A stretch of 16,875 nucleotides of DNA, from contig JBPCNZ010000012.1 of the NCBI GenBank assembly GCA_051000755.1, forward strand, positions 1-16,875, written 5' to 3'. Each line of letters opens with the position of its first letter. Positions within the stretch are counted from its first letter, which is position 1. Position numbers and translations under genes: made by a program. This stretch comes from JALZAH01 sp051000755 (GTDB lineage: Bacteria; Actinomycetota; Acidimicrobiia; Acidimicrobiales; Palsa-688). The notes beneath the pieces are model-generated. The model saw only the letters and a list, made by a program, of their open reading frames with translations, did not search any database and was not told the origin of the DNA. Shown one piece after another: positions 14,020-16,875 of the stretch.

Positions 14020-14580
14020 GACCGCTCTTCCGGCTCCGGCGCGAGACGGCGAGGACCGCCGGGCCGACGTGTTCGCTGGAGACCAGCGTCAGCTCGCGGC
14101 GACCTCGGAACAGCCCACGACCGGCACCGAGGACGGTCGGGAAGACCAGCAGCCGGTACTCCTCGACCAGCCCCTGATCCGCCAGCTCGGCCGCGACCGA
14201 CATGCTGCCGATCACCACGATGTCGGCGGTGGCGACCTCGCGTCGTACCCACTCGGCCAGCGGCGCGTCGATGGCGCGGGAGTGCGCCCACTCGGCCTCG
14301 TCCACGGGGCGGTGGGTAACCACGGCCTTGATAGCGGCGTTCATCGCCTGGAGAACGGGTCGTCGCGGTCGGGCCATAGAGTTCGGAAGTGGTCCCAGCT
14401 ACGCCGCCCGAACAGCAGCGTGCCGTGCTCGAGGATCGGGCCTAGGCGAAACTTGTCGCCGGCGACCGCCTGCGGGCCGTGCCGCATAGCCCAGCCGCCG
14501 AACGGCGTCCCGTCCGAGCCATCGGGGTCCTCGAGGACGCCGTCGAGGGTGGTGAACGAGGTGACGATCAGGCGTCCCAT
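14016..14580 (-). pseudogene. Dihydrofolate-reductase/RibD-C family protein, broken by two one-base losses
   Basis: ATG 14580 has AAGGAG seven bases upstream. The first frame (MGRLIVTSFTTLDGVLEDPD to DRDDPFSRR) ends at TGA 14341-14343. The family continues in a second frame with MNAAIKAVVTHRPVDE, ADIVVIGSMSVAAEL, then EEYRLLVFPTVLGAGRGLF and LTLVSSEHVGPAVL. Near 14040-14050 a third frame, RLAPEPEERS, ends with TGA at 14016-14018. Joined, they make a normal protein of about 188 residues. Each shift corresponds to one missing base. The first break leaves an ATGA overlap, so a two-piece product by translation coupling is possible but unproven. These RibD-C proteins are NADPH reductases of mostly unknown substrate and are often found beside ECF sigma factors, as here. 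Confidence 0.75.
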
Positions 14581-14645
14581 GGGGGCGCTCCTTCCATGAG
14601 GTACGCGGAGTGGTCACCGCCATCTACGAACGAGCAGCCGTGAAC

Positions 14646-15313
14646 TCATCGCTCCGGCGAAGATTGCTCCTCGAAGAGTGCGAACAGCCGGTCGTTGCGA
14701 TAGACCAACACGTGGTCGATCGCCCCGCTATCGTCGGCCGCGAAGAGCTGCAGCGTGTGCGGGACGCAGCGGCCGCGGTCGACGGCGTACAGCAGGAGGC
14801 CGGGCTGGCCGCCGGTCGCCACCAGACTGGTCGCCCAGTCGGTACCGCGCCAGGAGAACAGGTGGGCCATGAAGTCGCGGTACTGCTCAACGCCGCGCGA
14901 CCACGCCGGCACCGGCGGCATCTCCAGGATCACGTCGGCCGACACCAGGGACATGAGCGTCTGCACCTCGCCACGCTCGATGGCGGCGGCGTAACGCTCG
15001 ACGCGATCGCGGTCGACGGGCCCGGCCGTGGGCGCGCCGTCGCGGAGGGTGGCTCGCGCCCGCTGAAGGGCGGAGTTGGCCGCAGGTACCGTGGTGTCGA
15101 GCACGGCTGCGGTGTCCTCAGCCGAAAAGCCGAGCACCTCGCGCAGTGTGAAGGCGCCGCGCTGGGTCGCAGGCCGCGACTGCAGCAGCGCGGTGACCGC
15201 TAACCGGACCTCACCGGAGCGCGCTCTGCGCCCTCCTCCACGACCGAGCCGCCGGACCAGCCAGCCGGAGCCGGCATCAGCCACGGCACGTCGAGAGCCG
15301 GGACCAGCGGGGT
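14646..15313 (-). pseudogene. ECF sigma factor remnant (region 4 plus SnoaL-like C-terminal domain), 5' truncated
   Basis: The preserved part includes VPALDVPWLMP, which matches the linker ahead of region 4 in SigG-like (TIGR02960-type) sigma factors. Region 4 follows as GEVRLAVTALLQ, TLREVLGFSAEDTAAVLDTT and ANSALQRARATLRDG. The C-terminus is a SnoaL-like domain: VERYAAAIERGEVQTLMSLV, MPPVPAWSRGVEQYRDFM and a final LFALFEEQ, a known feature of this group. Region 2, needed for core binding and -10 recognition, is absent; an IS110 fragment is found instead at about 15314-15330. A shift between the linker frame and the region 4 frame near 15220-15230 implies another one-base loss. The gene therefore is not functional as it stands. 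It heads a minus-strand set with the reductase-family and EthD genes. Confidence 0.7.
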
Positions 15314-15327
15314 GCCGACGCGTCGGC
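15314..15327. repeat. Perfect 14-bp palindrome at the IS110/sigma-factor junction
   Basis: GCCGACGCGTCGGC is its own reverse complement. It lies exactly where transposase homology (GALIAGG, higher coordinates) gives way to sigma-factor linker homology (PALDVPWL, lower coordinates). It may be a recombination joint or target. Confidence 0.55.
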
Positions 15328-15544
15328 GCCTCCGGCGATCAGAGCGCCGATGAACAGGCCCCGGTCGGTCTCGGTGCACCACGATGTCGCCCATGGCGAT
15401 GTCGTGGCCGGCGAGCATCTCTTGGAGTCGGGTCACCCCGGCAATACCCTCGGGGACCCTGGCCGACGCCACCCATCTGCCGTCGTTGTTAATGACGGAG
15501 ATGTCGTGATGGTCCTCGGCCCAGTCGTGTCCCATGAAAAACAA
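15328..15544 (-). pseudogene. IS110-family transposase, N-terminal remnant
   Basis: The start is TTG 15544 with AAGGAG six bases upstream. It reads FFMGHDWAEDHHDISVINND, then RVPEGIAGVTRLQEMLAGHD, the RuvC-like N-terminus of IS110 transposases with the first catalytic Asp in HDWAED. After GDIVVH a one-base shift near 15370-15378 is needed to continue as ETDRGLFIGALIAGG, which holds the second acidic residue (Glu of ETDRG). Homology stops there: only about 75 of the usual 330-420 residues remain, and the two further catalytic Asp and the C-terminal serine-bearing domain are missing. The element cannot move by itself. In IS110-group elements the region before this gene encodes the bridge RNA. 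Confidence 0.75.
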
Positions 15545-15557
15545 CTGTTGCTCCTTG

Positions 15558-15637
15558 GCTCGGTTGGTGGGGTCGCCAACCGCGCGAGCGGCGCCAGCGG
15601 CCTGATGGCAGTGCTCAAAGGCACGACACCCCATCAG
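15558..15637 (-). ncRNA. Candidate IS110 bridge-RNA region (stem-loop array upstream of the transposase start)
   Basis: Two good stem-loops lie just upstream of the TTG start. The distal one pairs CTGATGG (15602-15608) with CCATCAG (15631-15637), has an unequal internal loop, and is capped by GTGC (15611-15614) and GCAC (15621-15624) around a six-base loop. The proximal one pairs GGTTGG (15562-15567) with CCAACC (15576-15581), with an outer GCTC/GAGC pairing at 15558-15561 and 15586-15589. Established knowledge: IS110-group elements encode a structured bridge RNA of about 180 bases in the end upstream of the transposase. Assignment is by position and fold; guide loops were not identified, and the left end of the element was not found. 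Confidence 0.35.
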
Positions 15638-15815
15638 CTGTCTCGTCGCTCACCGAGCCGGTAGGGGCACGGTCTCCGCTGAAGCTCGAAGGCTCAGGCT
15701 CGGACGAGTGCTCACCTGCCGGCCGGTTCACCACAACAGCCTCCGCCGCCCCGACATCGGCCCGGTGGATGCTGCTGCACTGCATCAAGCTCGGACCGCC
15801 CTTGACAGGGCCTGA

Positions 15816-16061
15816 GAGGCCGAGCGGGTAAACGAGGCGCGTTCTCGGCCAGCGCTGGCCAAGGAGGAAGTCTGCAAGGCGAGGCTCACGATCGGATTTC
15901 TTGTTCTGGTCGCTTTGCTCGTCGCTGGTTCAGGTGTCCTCACCGGCCCAGGTTCGGGCTACTTCGCCTTGATCCCGGTTTTGGTGGCGCAGTTCATTTT
16001 GCTTCGGAAGCCATTGCATCACCGCCGACAGGTCCTTGGGCTCAAATCGAAAGAGGGTTGA
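15816..16061 (+). CDS. Possible small membrane protein ORF without a canonical start
   Basis: The frame is open from 15816 to TGA 16059-16061. From about 15876 it reads as a two-helix membrane protein: ARLTIGFLVLVALLVAGSGV, then GPGSGYFALIPVLVAQFILL, followed by a basic tail (RKPLHHRRQVLGLKSKEG). AAGGAGGA at 15861-15868 is a strong ribosome binding site, yet the codons after it are AGT/CTG or GTC TGC AAG and no ATG, GTG or TTG is in frame at the right distance. Either a rare start is used, or the start codon was lost by mutation or sequence error, as seen in other genes of this part of the window. No family recognised. True coding extent is likely 15870-16061. Confidence 0.35.
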   Translation, partial: EAERVNEARSRPALAKEEVCKARLTIGFLVLVALLVAGSGVLTGPGSGYFALIPVLVAQFILLRKPLHHRRQVLGLKSKEG

Positions 16062-16195
16062 CGAAGTCGGCTGGCTGAGCGGGGTCTCCGGGGTAAAGGT
16101 GTCAAAGTGGCAAGAAGTCAGCGTCGAACCGGCGTTCGCGGAAGCATCGGTCGCCGTTTTGGCGCCGTTACCCAGGAGACCCCAAGGAGCGGACC

Positions 16196-16363
16196 TTGGC
16201 AGCGGTGACGGTTCGTGCAGCATGTAAGACCGAGATCAAATGGCGGTCGGAGCACAAGTATTACGTGACCCTGCGAGATGAGGCCGGTCGAATGATAGAG
16301 GGATTTGGGACCGCGCCACAGCCTGGCCAGAGTTTCCCTCCCAACGTTGCAACTCCCGCCTGA
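16196..16363 (+). CDS. Possible small hypothetical protein, 55 aa
   Basis: TTG 16196 has AAGGAG (16184-16189) six bases upstream, the same arrangement as in the VOC and IS110 genes. The product contains KTEIKWRSEHKYYVTLRDEAGRMIEGFGTAP, here given in part as WRSEHKYYVTLRDEAG, which looks like a short beta-rich domain, and ends NVATPA before TGA 16361. Codon bias is weak and GC is low for the window, so this is tentative. Family unknown. Confidence 0.3.
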   Translation: MAAVTVRAACKTEIKWRSEHKYYVTLRDEAGRMIEGFGTAPQPGQSFPPNVATPA

Positions 16364-16693
16364 GCGGAGCTTTCAAGCAGGACAATCACCATCTCTGCGA
16401 CGGGACCTCTATTCGGGCGACCCGTGAGATCGACGAAATTGCCATCCCGCGTGGAGGCGCACCTGATCGTTCGGACGACGTTGTGAGGCGCAAGGATCTT
16501 CCGTTACTAGGGGCTCGACGCGCTGGCATCGGCCGCGACGTAGGTCCCGACCTCGCCAAGGTGGCGGTCATCCCCGCTCTCCGTGGTCGTTCCGGACGAC
16601 CCGCAGCACCCGCACTTGCTTGGATTGATCGGTGCACCGAGACCCACCCAACGGTGGCGCCCTCGGGGCTTAGCTTGCGATTAAACCTCGGGT
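16364..16693. other. 330-bp stretch without a recognisable gene
   Basis: Short open frames on both strands lack coding bias, ribosome binding sites and recognisable motifs. GC is lower than in the core genes. It may be the end region of a mobile element that includes the DUF6788-like gene to the right, but I see no terminal repeats. Confidence 0.4.
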
Positions 16694-16875
16694 TCAGCCT
16701 GAAGTGGCTTCTTTGAGGATCAGGTCGGTGGCTTTGGCGGCGACTTCACGCATGTTGGCGATGAGGGCGCGGAGTCGGCGGTCGTTGTCGATCCATTCCT
16801 GGTAGAGGCGGGCCTCGTGGTCGCTCAGGCGCCGGGTGACCGTCTTGCCGTTGACCTTGGCCGTCCATTGGTAGT
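16694..16875 (-). CDS. DUF6788-like protein, C-terminal 60 residues (partial at the right edge)
   Basis: The frame enters from the right edge with YQWTAKVNGKTVTRRLSDHE, continues LYQEWIDNDRRLRALIANMR, and ends in KATDLILKEATSG before TGA 16696-16694. The pattern of a T-x-K-V-x-G-K-T-V-T-R strand pair followed by a helical tail is typical of DUF6788 proteins. These often stand near transposases or integrases, so the window probably borders another mobile region. The N-terminus, with the expected Cys-rich part, lies outside. Codon bias is good, in contrast to the preceding 330 bases. Confidence 0.6.
   Translation of the reverse strand, partial: YQWTAKVNGKTVTRRLSDHEARLYQEWIDNDRRLRALIANMREVAAKATDLILKEATSG

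Noticed and set aside
13423..14319. 298-codon plus-strand frame
   Set aside because: It crosses the end of the reductase gene and the antisense of the EthD and reductase-family genes; the product is Arg/Pro-rich with no family pattern.
1..16875. CRISPR array, toxin-antitoxin pair or known phage-defence operon
   Set aside because: No regularly spaced repeats were seen, and no gene pair with toxin, antitoxin, Cas, restriction or other defence motifs was recognised. The AddB/AddA-like complex can degrade phage DNA but is a general repair system.

Overview
The window comes from a high-GC actinobacterium. Most of it is GC-rich, with strong G/C preference at third codon positions, GTG and TTG starts and TAnnnT-type promoters. 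A member of the Acidimicrobiia-like actinobacteria is my guess from the AddB/AddA-type pair, but this is inference and no taxonomic marker is present. GC falls visibly in about 120-680 and 15,850-16,700, which suggests acquired DNA there.

Left part (1-1,600): the tail of an unidentified gene, a small zinc-ribbon/DUF4190-type membrane protein, a possible 103-bp miniature inverted-repeat element right behind it, a Cys/His-rich zinc protein that appears frameshifted, and a small membrane protein on the minus strand.

Core (1,657-8,177): a two-gene, translationally coupled operon encoding an AddB-like nuclease subunit without a Walker A motif and an AddA-like UvrD helicase-nuclease. Together they should form the heterodimeric end-resection machine for double-strand break repair. 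It is read divergently from the small membrane protein. The 72-bp gap holds a symmetric pair of promoters, each matching the spacing of the mycobacterial RecA-independent (PafBC-type) DNA-damage promoter. This is the best regulatory find in the window.

Middle (8,178-13,603): a decayed tRNA-Gly remnant, then a cyclohexanone-monooxygenase-like Baeyer-Villiger enzyme, a frameshifted VOC/glyoxalase gene and a divergent TetR regulator with a large operator dyad. Next come a YgfF-like SDR oxidoreductase with its catalytic Tyr replaced by Phe, and a MarR regulator divergent from an NAD(P)-binding reductase with a clear sigma70-type promoter and operator. This looks like a small redox/catabolic accessory region controlled by local repressors.

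Right part (13,604-16,875): a minus-strand cluster of an ECF sigma factor remnant (region 4 plus SnoaL-like tail), a dihydrofolate-reductase-family protein and an EthD protein. The sigma gene is cut at its 5' side by an IS110-family transposase N-terminal remnant, at a 14-bp perfect palindrome. Stem-loops upstream of the transposase start sit where IS110 bridge RNAs are encoded. Several one-base losses break genes here, so the segment is either decaying or poorly assembled. The right end has two possible small ORFs and the C-terminus of a DUF6788-like protein that runs off the window.

I saw no CRISPR array, no intact mobile element and no clearly new defence system.
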